A stretch of DNA of 64,000 nucleotides from Clostridia bacterium (GCA_900768545.1 CAAGDD010000005.1:62001-126000), one strand, 5' to 3'. Shown: positions 1-8,939, numbered from the stretch's first letter. Notes: generated from the letters alone by a model not told the origin. A program made the numbers and translations.

Positions 1-677
1 TCAGCCAAAAATTTGAGTTTTTGAGCAATTTCTTTGTTTATGTTTTCGCACTTTTTATAGTTTTCTTCCAAAAATTTGTTTACTTCAACATATTCTTCTG
101 GATAGATATATTTAAAGCACAAATCTTCCATTTCGTGCTTAAATTTGTTCATACCAAGACGCTCTGCGATTGGAATAAACAAATCAAGTGTTTCGGTCGC
201 AATTTTTATCTGTTTGTCGCGTGGCTTAAACTGCAAAGTTTGCATATTGTCAAGACGATCGGCAAGTTTTACAAACGCAACACGCGCGTCTTTGTTTAAC
301 GACAAAATCATTTTTCTCAAATTTTCGTTTTCGTCGGTGTTCAACATTCTTGCTTGTTTGATAAGTCCAATTTTTTGGCAACCATCAACAATTTTCTCAA
401 CACCTTTGCCAAATTTTGACTCAATATCTTCGATTTTGCATTCTTCACATTTTGGACAATCATGTAACATTCCCGCCAAAACAGTTTCGATATCGGCATG
501 CATTCCAACCAAGATTTTCGCCACACGATATGGGTGCGAAATATATTCTTCTCCGCTATCTCTCACTTGACCTTCGTGAATTTTTGACGCATATTCAAAC
601 GCATTTAAAACTTTTCTCGCGTCTTCTTCGCCATAAATTTTTTTCACATCGTCCAAAAATTTTGTTTCTATTTTCAT
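1..677 (-). CDS. Rel/SpoT-type (p)ppGpp synthetase/hydrolase, N-terminal part (runs off left edge)
   Basis: About 225 N-terminal residues of a RelA/SpoT homologue, the enzyme family that makes and degrades the alarmone (p)ppGpp. The N-terminal HD hydrolase domain is visible: Arg39 in HEGQVRDSGEEYISHP, His48, His72-Asp73 in MLHDCPKCEE, and Asp140/Asn144 in KLADRLDNMQTL. The family-typical IAERLGMNKFKHEMEDL segment follows. The synthetase domain and regulatory C-terminus lie outside the window. The usual HDxxED motif reads HDCPKC, so the catalytic Glu-Asp pair is Lys76-Cys77 with no change of spacing; hydrolysis may be impaired. The start is an ATG preceded by AAAGGAGAAATCC. It lies 80 bp downstream of the ABC gene stop with no clear terminator between them, so cotranscription is possible. 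The family call is firm; the activity is inference. Confidence 0.9.
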   Translation of the reverse strand, partial: MKIETKFLDDVKKIYGEEDARKVLNAFEYASKIHEGQVRDSGEEYISHPYRVAKILVGMHADIETVLAGMLHDCPKCEECKIEDIESKFGKGVEKIVDGCQKIGLIKQARMLNTDENENLRKMILSLNKDARVAFVKLADRLDNMQTLQFKPRDKQIKIATETLDLFIPIAERLGMNKFKHEMEDLCFKYIYPEEYVEVNKFLEENYKKCENINKEIAQKLKFLA

Positions 678-757
678 ATTGGATTTCTCCTTTTTCACAA
701 CAAATTTATATATGCGCTGACCATTTGAAGATTTGCATAAAAATTTGTTGAAATTTG

Positions 758-2767
758 TTAATATTTGCTAAACTGGCTGTTATACAAATTGTAATAAAAA
801 CCTTTCAAAGCCAAAAGTTCTTTATGAGTGCCCTGCTCAATGATATTTCCTTTGTTCATAACCAAAATGATATCCGAACTTACAATCGTCGAAAGTCTGT
901 GAGCAACAACAAAACTCGTCTTGCCCTTCATCATCTTCAAAAATGCTTCTTGAATTTCAAGTTCGGTGCGAGTATCAATATTGCTGGTCGCCTCGTCCAA
1001 AATAAGCATTGGCGGCTTTGCAAGCATAAGTCTTGCGATACAAATAAGTTGTTTTTGACCTTGTGACAAATTGTCACCATTTTCATTTATCATCGTGTTG
1101 TAGCCGTCTGGCAAGGTTTGAATAAAGTGGTCAACGCCAGCAAGTTTTGCCGCTCGTTTAATCTCGGCGTCGGTCGCTCCGTCTTTTCCATAAGCGATAT
1201 TGTCGCGAATTGAAGCCGAAAGCAGCCAGGTTTCTTGCAAAACCATTCCAAATTGTTTTCTCAAGCTCTTTCGAGTGACTTTTGTGATCGGCTGACCACT
1301 AACAACAATTTGTCCCTTGTCAACATCATAAAATCGCATCAAAAGGTTTATCAAAGTGCTCTTTCCACAGCCCGTTGGCCCAACTATCGCCACTTTTTGG
1401 CCTTTTGTTACATTCAAATTGAGATTTTGAATAAGTTTTTTGTCAGCAGTGTAAGAAAAGTCAACATTTTCAAAATTAACTTCTCCCGTGCACTTTTCGA
1501 TCTCTGGCAAGCCCGCATCGCTGACTTCGTCTTTAATATCAAGCACGTTAAACACACGCACTGCCGAAGCATAAGCCGCTTGCAAGTCTGCAAAACTATC
1601 CGCAATCATATTGAAAGGTTGAGAATATTTGTTTGCATAAGACAAAAAGACTGAAACGCTGCCGACAGAGATCTTTCCTTTAATCGCGAAAATGCAACCC
1701 AAGATTGCGATCGTTGCATACAAAAGTCCGTTTACAAAACGCGCGATTGGAGCTGAAAGTGCTGAATAATAATTTGCTTTTTGATTTACATCACGAAGTT
1801 TTGAGTTTATTTCGTCAAACTTTTTGATTGAGCGGTCTTCATACATAAATGCCTTAACGACCTTTTGATTTCCAACCATTTCGACCAAAGTGCCCGACAA
1901 ATCGCCGACGCATTTTGCTTGACGTTTGAAAAGTTTGTGTGAAAGTTTGGCAATAATCACTGCCACCAAAATTGAAACTGGGGTCACGCAAATAATAACA
2001 ATCGAAATAAGAACATTGATTCTTATCATAAATACCAAGGTGAGCACCACAGTAGCGATGCAGTCAAAGAATGTGGTTAAGCCTTCAACAAAACCGTCAG
2101 TGATAAGATCAACATCGTTGACCATACGGCTTTGGATATCGCCGTGGCTGGCATTGTCGAGATATTTGAGTGGAACTTTGTTTATTTTGTCAAAAATTTG
2201 ATTATGCATTTTTTGTTCGACGCGATAAGACATTTCGTTTGAAACGCGCGCCATAAGCCATTTGAAAAGTGCAAACCCACAAATACAAATCGACAGATAT
2301 CCAATATATTTTAAGATAACATCAAAATAAACTTCGCCGGCGCCGACAATATTGTCGATCGCCTTTCCAATAAGAAGTGGAATAAAAATTTCGCAGACCG
2401 AATTGATCATTGCAAACAACAAGATCAAAATAACAAAATACCAATAAGGACGAAGATAGCCAAGTGTTCTAAAAATTGTGGAAGCGGCTTTTGGACGACG
2501 CAACCTTGCGACGCTTTCAATTCGCTTTGTGTTTGTATCTAAAATGACTTTTGAGTCAAAAACGCTGTTTGCTATTTTGTCGCTAGCCACCAAAGAAGAG
2601 TTTGTTATAGTCGCAGGAATAACACTAGGGACGGTTACGTCCTTAGTTGGCTGTACTTTCTCTGGATTGTTGAAAGATGGCTTTGGCAAAGCCGCTATCG
2701 CTTTTTGAAGTTTGCGATATTCTTTCTCTTCCTGCCTACTCCTTTTCTTCTTTTCTGTTTCTTTCAC
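758..2767 (-). CDS. ABC exporter half-transporter, permease fused to ATPase (MdlB-like)
   Basis: A 669-codon type I ABC exporter subunit, normally a membrane heterodimer with the product of the gene just upstream. After six predicted membrane helices, the nucleotide-binding domain shows Walker A (GPTGCGKST), the signature LSQGQKQ (degenerate relative to LSGGQ), Walker B (MLILDEATSNID) and the switch His in VVAHRLST. A Lys/Arg-rich, probably disordered extension of about 90 residues precedes the first membrane helix, which is longer than usual. The start is a GTG with AGGAG 7 nt upstream; the gap from the upstream ABC stop is only 10 bp, so the two form an operon. The substrate cannot be read; relatives export drugs, lipids or peptides. 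Confidence 0.93.
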   Translation of the reverse strand: MKETEKKKRSRQEEKEYRKLQKAIAALPKPSFNNPEKVQPTKDVTVPSVIPATITNSSLVASDKIANSVFDSKVILDTNTKRIESVARLRRPKAASTIFRTLGYLRPYWYFVILILLFAMINSVCEIFIPLLIGKAIDNIVGAGEVYFDVILKYIGYLSICICGFALFKWLMARVSNEMSYRVEQKMHNQIFDKINKVPLKYLDNASHGDIQSRMVNDVDLITDGFVEGLTTFFDCIATVVLTLVFMIRINVLISIVIICVTPVSILVAVIIAKLSHKLFKRQAKCVGDLSGTLVEMVGNQKVVKAFMYEDRSIKKFDEINSKLRDVNQKANYYSALSAPIARFVNGLLYATIAILGCIFAIKGKISVGSVSVFLSYANKYSQPFNMIADSFADLQAAYASAVRVFNVLDIKDEVSDAGLPEIEKCTGEVNFENVDFSYTADKKLIQNLNLNVTKGQKVAIVGPTGCGKSTLINLLMRFYDVDKGQIVVSGQPITKVTRKSLRKQFGMVLQETWLLSASIRDNIAYGKDGATDAEIKRAAKLAGVDHFIQTLPDGYNTMINENGDNLSQGQKQLICIARLMLAKPPMLILDEATSNIDTRTELEIQEAFLKMMKGKTSFVVAHRLSTIVSSDIILVMNKGNIIEQGTHKELLALKGFYYNLYNSQFSKY

Positions 2768-2777
2768 CTAAAAACTC

Positions 2778-4496
2778 CTATTTTATTTGTGACAAATAAA
2801 TTTCGCGATAAACATCGCAAGTTTCCATCAAATCTTTGTGGACTCCCATTCCCACAACATTTCCGTTGTCAAGAACGATAATAAGGTCGGCATTTCTAAC
2901 CGAATTTGCTCTTTGAGAAACCAAAATAACGGTCGAACTGATGTCTTTTTTGATCGCTTTTCTCAAATTTGCATCAGTGGCAAAGTCGAGCGCCGATGCA
3001 CTATCGTCCAAAATCAAAATCTCTGGATCACCAACAAGTGCTCTTGCGATTGTAAGCCTTTGTCTTTGTCCGCCCGAAAAATTCTTTCCGCCCGCCTGAA
3101 CTTTATATTCAAGTTCGCCCGGCAATTCACTGACAAACTCTTCACTTTGAGAAACAATAAGCGCCTTTTCCATTTCTTCAAAAGTCGCGTCAGGTTTTCT
3201 CCAACGCAAATTTTCTTTCAAAGTGCCTTTAAAAAGCACCGCTTTTTGTGGGACAATACCGATTTTCCCACGAAGTTGTTTCAAACTATATTCTTTGGCA
3301 TTGACGCCGTCGATAAACACATTTCCGCTCGTTGGATCATAAAAACGCGGAATCATATAAATAACGCTACTCTTTCCGCTTCCCGTTCCGCCGATAATCC
3401 CAATCGTCTGCCCAGCATAGGCTTTGAAGCTCAAATTTTTTATTGCCAGTTTTGCCGAGTCAGAATAAGCAAAACTCACATTTTTAAATTCAATTTTTGG
3501 AATATCTTTGTTTGGCTCAACTTCGATTATATCAGTCGCAGCGTCCACAACAGAAGGTTTTGTGTCAAAAACTTCGTTGATACGATTTGCACAGTTGAAC
3601 GCCTTGATAAATGCAATAATCAAATTTGCAAGTGAAACAAGTGCCATTGAGATTTGTGTAAGATAATTTACAAATGCAATGATTTGACCTTGTGATATGC
3701 TGCCCGCGTTTACTTGCACTCCCCCAAACCACATAACAGCGATAATAGCAAAGTTTAAGATTGTGCTGGTGATTGGTGTCATAAGCGAAGAAACCGAAAT
3801 AACTCTAACCGCACTCTTTTTCAATCTTTTTGCTGCTTTTGAAAAACGTTCTTCTTCATAGTCTTGTTTGTTGAACGCACGAATAACTCTCGCACCTTGC
3901 AAGTTTTCTCTTGTCACTTCCGAAACTCTGTCAAGGTCTTTTTGAGTGGTGTTATACAAAGGCTCGGTCTTTTTCAAAATCAAAAACACAACAAAAATGA
4001 TAATTGGTGCTACAATCAAAAACAAAAGCGAAAGTTTTACATCAATAATCATCGCCATAACTGTCGAGCCAATAATCAAAAATGGTGCACGCATAACTGT
4101 GCGAAGAAACATTCCAAGTGCGGTGTCAATTCTGGTTACATCGTGAGTAATTCGGTTGTTTAAAGTGGCTGTGCCAAATTTGTCAAGTTCAGCGTGTGAA
4201 AAAGTGTTGATATGCTCATACATTCCTTTTCTTATCTCATAACTCACGCCCGAGCACGCTTTTGAAGCAAGTTTTGCACAAATAATAGCGCTAACAATGC
4301 CGACAATATTCAATGCGACAACAACCGAGCCCCAAATCGCAATATATTTAAAGTCGCGATTTTTTACGCCGATATCGATCATATTTGCCACCAAAAGAGG
4401 AATAACGATATCAGTTATTGTTTCCAAAAATTTGAACATTGGGGCTGCGATCATTTCTTTTTTGTAGCCCTTAAAAAATCTAAACAGTTTTTTCAA
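2778..4496 (-). CDS. ABC exporter half-transporter, permease fused to ATPase (MdlA-like)
   Basis: First gene of an ABC exporter pair. An N-terminal six-helix transmembrane domain is followed by an ATPase domain with Walker A (GGTGSGKSS), signature FSGGQRQRL, Walker B (EILILDDSASALD) and Q-loop VPQK. Walker B ends in Asp where the catalytic Glu normally sits (LDDS rather than LDEA), so this subunit probably contributes the degenerate ATP site and its partner (LDEA) the active one, as in heterodimeric exporters. The longer frame opens with an ATG at 4580, but a promoter with -35 at 4575-4580 and -10 at 4551-4556 overlaps that codon. A TTG at 4494-4496 preceded by GAGGAAA fits better and gives 572 residues, the usual size. 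The start is inference; the family is certain. Confidence 0.9.
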   Translation of the reverse strand: MKKLFRFFKGYKKEMIAAPMFKFLETITDIVIPLLVANMIDIGVKNRDFKYIAIWGSVVVALNIVGIVSAIICAKLASKACSGVSYEIRKGMYEHINTFSHAELDKFGTATLNNRITHDVTRIDTALGMFLRTVMRAPFLIIGSTVMAMIIDVKLSLLFLIVAPIIIFVVFLILKKTEPLYNTTQKDLDRVSEVTRENLQGARVIRAFNKQDYEEERFSKAAKRLKKSAVRVISVSSLMTPITSTILNFAIIAVMWFGGVQVNAGSISQGQIIAFVNYLTQISMALVSLANLIIAFIKAFNCANRINEVFDTKPSVVDAATDIIEVEPNKDIPKIEFKNVSFAYSDSAKLAIKNLSFKAYAGQTIGIIGGTGSGKSSVIYMIPRFYDPTSGNVFIDGVNAKEYSLKQLRGKIGIVPQKAVLFKGTLKENLRWRKPDATFEEMEKALIVSQSEEFVSELPGELEYKVQAGGKNFSGGQRQRLTIARALVGDPEILILDDSASALDFATDANLRKAIKKDISSTVILVSQRANSVRNADLIIVLDNGNVVGMGVHKDLMETCDVYREIYLSQIK

Positions 4497-4550
4497 ATTT
4501 AATGTTTCCTCGCTGGCATAGCTTGTGTCAACAAACTCTTTTTCACAATA

Positions 4551-4580
4551 ATTATAACAAAATAACGAAAAAATAGGCAA
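4551..4580 (-). promoter_or_regulatory. Promoter of the ABC exporter operon
   Basis: On the minus strand TTGCCT (4575-4580), an 18 bp spacer and a perfect TATAAT (4551-4556). Transcription would start near 4544, inside the longest possible reading frame. This supports the downstream TTG start of the first ABC gene. Confidence 0.65.
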
Positions 4581-4656
4581 ACATTTTAAAGATAATTATT
4601 ATTTTTTATAAAAAATAAGGCTCACAAATCTTTGCAAACCTTAAATTTTGATTTTT

Positions 4657-6048
4657 TTAAAAGAAATTTTGTTTTTTCTCAATCATTTCGTCAATTCGAT
4701 CGATATAATCATTGATAAATTTGCAGTTTGGCTGACGCTCAATGCGGTTTTCAAGATTGAACACGCGCTTCGAAATTGCTCCCGCCCCGACAGCTACAAC
4801 AGACGAAGTGTCTTCCATGCTGTCAACATTAAACACACAAACTGTGCCATCACGACAAAAGCCGACATTTTCAAGCCCGCCGAGTTGGTGCTTTTGACGA
4901 TAAATATAATATGGCTTATAACCATTTTCAATAAGTGTTTTTTCTGCAAAATCAATCATTTTTGGAACATCATTTTCAAATTTTTGTTCTTGCCCACGAA
5001 TTTGAGCTGCATTTTTGATCGACAAGGTGTGAACAGTTATGTTTTGTGGATAAAGTTCCAAAAGGGTTTTGATTGTGCGTTTAAAAATGCCCAAACGCTC
5101 TTCGGTCAAGCCCGCAATAATGTCCATATTTACAACAAAATCAAATTCCATAGCAAGCATATATGCGTCAAAAATTTGTTGATTTGTTGTCTTTCTGCCG
5201 ATGCGTTTTAAGGTTGTTTCGCAAAAAGTTTGTGGATTGATCGAAATTCGAGTTACGCCATATTTTTTCAAAATTTCAAGTTTAGAGCGGGTAATTGTGT
5301 CCGCTCTGCCACACTCAACAGTAAATTCTGTCACAGGATAGTTTATTTGTGACAAAAGTCTTTCGAGTTGGGCGTCGGTCAAAACTGTTGGCGTGCCGCC
5401 ACCTATGTAAATTGTGCGAACAATATAGCACTTGTCGGCAATGATCTTTTTGACCGCTTCGAGTTCTTTCAAAACGCAATCAAGATACAAATCCACCTTG
5501 TCAGCAACTGTGCAAAGTTCGTTTGAAATAAACGAACAATAGTTGCATCTGGTCGGGCAAATTGGAATGTTTATAAACAAATCAATAAGTTTATCATTTT
5601 TGATAATGCAATTTTGATTTTGCAAGATTTGAACAACAAGTTTTGCCTTTTCGCTTGAAAGGTGATAATCTCTCACAAGCGTTTCGCCGATGAGATGTGG
5701 CTTAACTTCGCCCCTTTCGACAAGGTCTCGCGCAAATTTTGTTGGACGCACGCCAGTCAACGAACCCCAAGGAAGTGACTTTCCGCTGATTTCACTCAAA
5801 ACTTCATAAAGGTGATTTTTAAAATTTCGTTTTCTCAAACTTTTCTTCAAAAGATCACTTGTGCCCTTTTCAATAACAAAATCCTTTTCAAAAACTTTGT
5901 CGCCGATTGTCAAAATGCTTTTAAAATTTTCGCCGTCTTCTTGTGATTTGTGGTCGATAGAAAAAGAACAATCGTCTTCGCTATAAAAGAGATTGACAAG
6001 GTCTTGCATATCCTTTTCTATATCCAAATTTTCACATAAAATTTTCAT
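4657..6048 (-). CDS. hemZ: Radical SAM coproporphyrinogen III oxidase-like protein (HemZ)
   Basis: A 463-residue radical SAM enzyme of the HemN/HemZ family, cytosolic and linked to oxygen-independent conversion of coproporphyrinogen III or related porphyrin/heme chemistry. The [4Fe-4S] site is ICPTRCNYCSF near residue 165 (CxxxCxxC). It is followed by IYIGGGTPTVL, typical of this family, and later by SINPQTFCETTLKRIGR. A long N-terminal extension of about 150 residues before the cluster motif is characteristic of HemZ. GAGGTG lies just upstream; the ATG at 6046-6048, five bases after GAGG, is preferred to the GTG at 6054 that lies inside the ribosome site. It follows recJ by 12 bp and is probably cotranscribed. 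No other heme gene is in the window, so the substrate is not proven by context. Confidence 0.88.
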   Translation of the reverse strand: MKILCENLDIEKDMQDLVNLFYSEDDCSFSIDHKSQEDGENFKSILTIGDKVFEKDFVIEKGTSDLLKKSLRKRNFKNHLYEVLSEISGKSLPWGSLTGVRPTKFARDLVERGEVKPHLIGETLVRDYHLSSEKAKLVVQILQNQNCIIKNDKLIDLFINIPICPTRCNYCSFISNELCTVADKVDLYLDCVLKELEAVKKIIADKCYIVRTIYIGGGTPTVLTDAQLERLLSQINYPVTEFTVECGRADTITRSKLEILKKYGVTRISINPQTFCETTLKRIGRKTTNQQIFDAYMLAMEFDFVVNMDIIAGLTEERLGIFKRTIKTLLELYPQNITVHTLSIKNAAQIRGQEQKFENDVPKMIDFAEKTLIENGYKPYYIYRQKHQLGGLENVGFCRDGTVCVFNVDSMEDTSSVVAVGAGAISKRVFNLENRIERQPNCKFINDYIDRIDEMIEKKQNFF

Positions 6049-6060
6049 TTTCACCTCGCA

Positions 6061-8415
6061 TTATTCTTTGATTGAAAAAGTGTTTTTCAAAAGCAAAAGT
6101 CTGTTGTAAAGTGTCGAAGAATTTAAACTTTTTTTGACGTCATTTTTGCCATTTATGGTCAAAAAGATATCTTTTTTCACATCAACAAGCCCAAGTTCTT
6201 GAAACACCAAAAATGCCACATAAAAAGTGTCAAAATTGACTTTTCCACGCATTTTTGCTTGATAAATATCAAAAATATCATAATATTTTGCAAAGTTTTT
6301 GGCTGTCAAATTTTTGAAAACCTTTGCAAAAGTTTCACGCGACAAATCAAGATTTAAAAACTTTTGTTTGTCAAATTCGCGTTCGATAGGAACATAAATT
6401 TCAGCCTTTGAAACTTCGTTTAACTCGCTGATAAAATTTTCGTCCAAAACTGGTGACAAAAAGACAATTTTTGAAAAATTCTTCGCCCATTTTGTGCCCA
6501 CTGGTGACAACAAAAGACTATTGTAGCCAACACAAAATTCGTCGCAAATTCCAATATGATAAATGTTTTCTTTTGAATAATTTTTTGAGAAATTTACAAA
6601 ATCATAAGCCGAATATGCCACAAAAGCAGTACCAAAAGTCGCACTTTGAGTGCCGGCAACAAAGTTGATAAGTTCGCTTTGTGGATACATTGAATATTTA
6701 GCAGTTCTGCCATCTTTATACAAAAGTTGTTGAAACTGAATTGGATAAGAATAACTGTGTGTGTTGTCGGCGATGAAACTTCCCATATCAAAATCGCACA
6801 CAACGCCACCCTTTGTTTCGCCTTGAAACTCAAAAATAAACGACTTGTAACGAGCAAATTTAAGCCCAGCGCAACTCTTTGTAAAATTGAAATAAACAAG
6901 TTTCAAATCGCCCACTTGAACATCGCAATGACCAGGACAATATTTTCTTGGCTCGATTGTCACATTTTCGGCAGAAATTTTGAAGCGTGGACGAGAATTC
7001 CCGCAGCCAAAAGGCTCTAAAAGAGTGAGTTCTTTCAAAAATCTTTCTGTGATATCTTCGTTTTTTACTTCAAGGTCATAATATTTGATTGGGACAAAAA
7101 CTTTGTCGTTTACTTTTTCAAAAACAAACGAGTTGACACGATTGCAAAATTCTTCATAATTTGCACGCTTGAGTGTTAGCCCAGCCGCCATTGTGTGTCC
7201 GCCAAAAGTTTCGAGAATATCTTGCTGTGACGACAAAAGTTCGTGAATATTGATATCGTCTATGCTTCGCCCAGAACCGTGAAGGTCGTCACCCACTTGT
7301 GCAAACAAAAACACGGGTCTATTATAAATATCGACAAGTCTTGCACACGCAATGCCCAAAATGCCTTGATCCCACTTTTTTGACGCCAAGCAAATCACTC
7401 TTGTATTTGCCAAATCCATTTTTTGAATCGCTATTTCGCAATCTTGCATAATGTCCGCCGAAAGTTCTTGACGGCGAGTGTTGTGAGCTTTGATTTTTTC
7501 AAGATATTTTCGCACAATAACAGGGTCTTCGTTCATATACAAAGCCAAACTGTCGCCAGCGTCGCCCATTCTGCCCGAAGAGTTGATTTTTGGTGCAATC
7601 TTAAACGCAATATCCGTCGAATTTGCGTTTGAAAGAGAAATTTTGTTTTCTTTGAAAAGAGCCTTCAAGCCATAAGGCAATTTGTCCAAACTTTTCAAGC
7701 CTTTCTTGACAATATTTCGATTTTCGCCCGTGAGCGAAACGATGTCCGCAACGGTTGCGATCGCAGCGATAGGCAAAAATTCTTCAGCTTTTTTCTGCCC
7801 CAAAAGTGCTTCACTTATCTTGTAAACAAGTCCAGTTCCGCAAAGTTCAGAAAAAGGATAGTCTTGACCTTTGATTTTTGCGTTCAAAACTATTGTTTCT
7901 GGCAAGATTTCAGGAATTTCATGGTGGTCGGTGACACATATTTCGATCCCTTTCGTCTTTGCATATTCCACTTCATCGTGGCAAGAAATTCCACAGTCCA
8001 CTGTGATGATCAAATCAGGTGCAAACTGCTTTTCAATCTTGTCTATTACTTCATTTGTCAGCCCATAGCCGTCAATGTAACGGTTTGGCAAATAATAATC
8101 AGCATTAATTCCAATTTTTTTGAGTGTTTTGAGCATAATTGCCGTTGCACTCACTCCATCGACATCATAGTCCCCAAAGATAAGAACTCTGTCGCCCATT
8201 TGTTTTGCCAAATGTATTCTTTCACACAACTGCTTCATATTTTTGATCAAAAATGGATCAAGCAGTTGTCCAACGGATAAATAATTTGAGATGTCTTCTC
8301 GACTTACAATTCCCCTAGATAAAATCAAATACATTGTTGAAGGCAAAACATTAAACTCTTTCGCGTAAGCATCGACCAACGCGGAGTCTTTGTTAAAAAA
8401 TTTTTTAAAAACCAT
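6061..8415 (-). CDS. recJ: Single-stranded-DNA-specific exonuclease RecJ
   Basis: A 784-residue RecJ, the 5'-3' single-strand DNA exonuclease used in recombinational repair and mismatch processing. The DHH phosphoesterase core is visible: DYDVDGVSATAIML near residue 82, VDCGIS, VTDHHEIPE and the DHHA1 motif FGGHTMAAGL near residue 400. These Asp and His residues bind the catalytic Mn2+. The length matches the longer Bacillota RecJ, with a poorly conserved C-terminal domain of about 230 residues. The start ATG follows TAAGGTAA. A promoter is visible upstream (TTGATT, 16 bp, TATAAT). It heads a two-gene unit with hemZ. Confidence 0.95.
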   Translation of the reverse strand: MVFKKFFNKDSALVDAYAKEFNVLPSTMYLILSRGIVSREDISNYLSVGQLLDPFLIKNMKQLCERIHLAKQMGDRVLIFGDYDVDGVSATAIMLKTLKKIGINADYYLPNRYIDGYGLTNEVIDKIEKQFAPDLIITVDCGISCHDEVEYAKTKGIEICVTDHHEIPEILPETIVLNAKIKGQDYPFSELCGTGLVYKISEALLGQKKAEEFLPIAAIATVADIVSLTGENRNIVKKGLKSLDKLPYGLKALFKENKISLSNANSTDIAFKIAPKINSSGRMGDAGDSLALYMNEDPVIVRKYLEKIKAHNTRRQELSADIMQDCEIAIQKMDLANTRVICLASKKWDQGILGIACARLVDIYNRPVFLFAQVGDDLHGSGRSIDDINIHELLSSQQDILETFGGHTMAAGLTLKRANYEEFCNRVNSFVFEKVNDKVFVPIKYYDLEVKNEDITERFLKELTLLEPFGCGNSRPRFKISAENVTIEPRKYCPGHCDVQVGDLKLVYFNFTKSCAGLKFARYKSFIFEFQGETKGGVVCDFDMGSFIADNTHSYSYPIQFQQLLYKDGRTAKYSMYPQSELINFVAGTQSATFGTAFVAYSAYDFVNFSKNYSKENIYHIGICDEFCVGYNSLLLSPVGTKWAKNFSKIVFLSPVLDENFISELNEVSKAEIYVPIEREFDKQKFLNLDLSRETFAKVFKNLTAKNFAKYYDIFDIYQAKMRGKVNFDTFYVAFLVFQELGLVDVKKDIFLTINGKNDVKKSLNSSTLYNRLLLLKNTFSIKE

Positions 8416-8447
8416 AACAATTTACCTTAAACAAACTTTATGACTTT

Positions 8448-8475
8448 ATTATAATACATTTCCAAAAAAAATCAA
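8448..8475 (-). promoter_or_regulatory. recJ-hemZ promoter
   Basis: Minus-strand -35 TTGATT (8470-8475), 16 bp spacer and consensus -10 TATAAT (8448-8453), about 30 bp upstream of the recJ start. No operator-like repeat is seen around it. Confidence 0.6.
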
Positions 8476-8527
8476 ACAAAATTTTAACAAAAGAAAAATT
8501 TGATCTCATTAGTAATGTTTTACAAAT

Positions 8528-8568
8528 AAAAAAACAAGCGTCAAAGCGAAACATTTTGACACTTGTTG
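8528..8568 (-). terminator. Intrinsic terminator, copy 1 of a duplicated element
   Basis: On the minus strand CAAGTGTCAAA and TTTGACGCTTG form an 11 bp stem with a 9-nt loop, followed by seven T. A close copy occurs at 8671-8710 (about 36 of 40 bases identical), so this terminator was duplicated with its tRNA-derived flank. Confidence 0.75.
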
Positions 8569-8589
8569 GAGTCAGGACTCAAAATCCCG
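8569..8589 (+). repeat. tRNA-Leu anticodon-arm fragment, inverted, copy 1
   Basis: A 21-base segment identical to 8890-8910. Its last 15 bases (GGACTCAAAATCCCG) match the anticodon arm of the intact tRNA-Leu(CAA) at 8940-9026, but on the opposite strand. No acceptor or T arm accompanies it, so it is a remnant and not a gene. Confidence 0.6.
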
Positions 8590-8670
8590 CCCACCTTCGA
8601 AGAGCTTTCTTACAAAATAGTCACGACAAAATCGCCAACGAAGTGCGATTTTCGCTTGGTCGTGAAATGA

Positions 8671-8710
8671 AAAAACAAGCGTCAAAGCGAAATGTTTTGA
8701 CAGTTGTTGG
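8671..8710 (-). terminator. Intrinsic terminator, copy 2 of the duplicated element
   Basis: Near copy of 8528-8568. On the minus strand CAACTGTCAAA and TTTGACGCTTG pair with one mismatch and are followed by six T. It lies just downstream of the truncated tRNA copy at 8742-8788, as expected for the 3' end of a former tRNA transcription unit. Confidence 0.65.
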
Positions 8711-8741
8711 CAAAACTGAGCCCTCAGCGCAGTTTTTTCGT

Positions 8742-8788
8742 TGGTGCCGAAGGAGGGGGTCGAACCCTCATGAAGTTGCCCTCGCGGG
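8742..8788 (-). pseudogene. Truncated tRNA-Leu (3' part only)
   Basis: 47 bases identical to the 3' part of the intact tRNA-Leu(CAA) at 8940-9026: the variable arm, T arm (GAGGG/CCCTC), the 3' acceptor strand and an encoded CCA. Similarity stops abruptly at the anticodon stem, where unrelated sequence (GCGTCGCCCCCG on the minus strand) begins. The D arm, anticodon loop and 5' acceptor strand are missing, so it cannot make a functional tRNA. Confidence 0.85.
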
Positions 8789-8798
8789 GGCGACGCGT

Positions 8799-8825
8799 AA
8801 AAAAAACAAGCCAGTGGCTTGTTTT
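8799..8825 (-). terminator. Intrinsic terminator between the tRNA copies
   Basis: AAAACAAGCC and GGCTTGTTTT form a perfect 10 bp stem with a 3-nt loop, followed by a T run on the minus strand (8799-8806). It stops transcription between the intact and truncated tRNA copies. Confidence 0.7.
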
Positions 8826-8889
8826 TAGCCAGCGAATTTGTGAGCGACAAGCCGGGAGCGACTTCGTCGCGGTCTGGCCGACAGACTTT
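8826..8889. other. GC-rich hairpin-dense segment
   Basis: About 60 bp clearly richer in G+C than its surroundings, with small inverted repeats: GCGAC/GTCGC around a 3-nt loop, CCAG/CTGG, and GTCTG/CAGAC. No coding potential is credible. It resembles in style, but not clearly in sequence, the structured element downstream of uvrA. Confidence 0.4.
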
Positions 8890-8910
8890 GAGTCAGGACT
8901 CAAAATCCCG
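8890..8910 (+). repeat. tRNA-Leu anticodon-arm fragment, inverted, copy 2
   Basis: Identical to 8569-8589. Together with the adjoining GACTTTGAGTC at 8883-8893 it forms an almost perfect 11 bp inverted repeat, so the anticodon-arm sequence is partly mirrored here. Confidence 0.6.
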
Positions 8911-8937
8911 AAAAAAAAGACTGGATAGCCCAGCCTC
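8911..8937 (-). terminator. Terminator of the intact tRNA-Leu
   Basis: Immediately after the encoded CCA the minus strand reads AGGCTGGGCTATCCAGTC and then eight T: a short GC-rich hairpin (CTGG/CCAG) with a T run. Confidence 0.6.
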
Positions 8938-8939
8938 TC

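Noticed and set aside
145..570. 141-codon plus-strand frame opposite the Rel gene
   Set aside because: Antisense shadow of the well-conserved Rel N-terminal domain; no ribosome site.
2838..3635. 265-codon plus-strand frame opposite the ABC transporter gene
   Set aside because: Antisense of the conserved ATPase domain; the protein is low-complexity in basic and aromatic residues with no recognisable fold.
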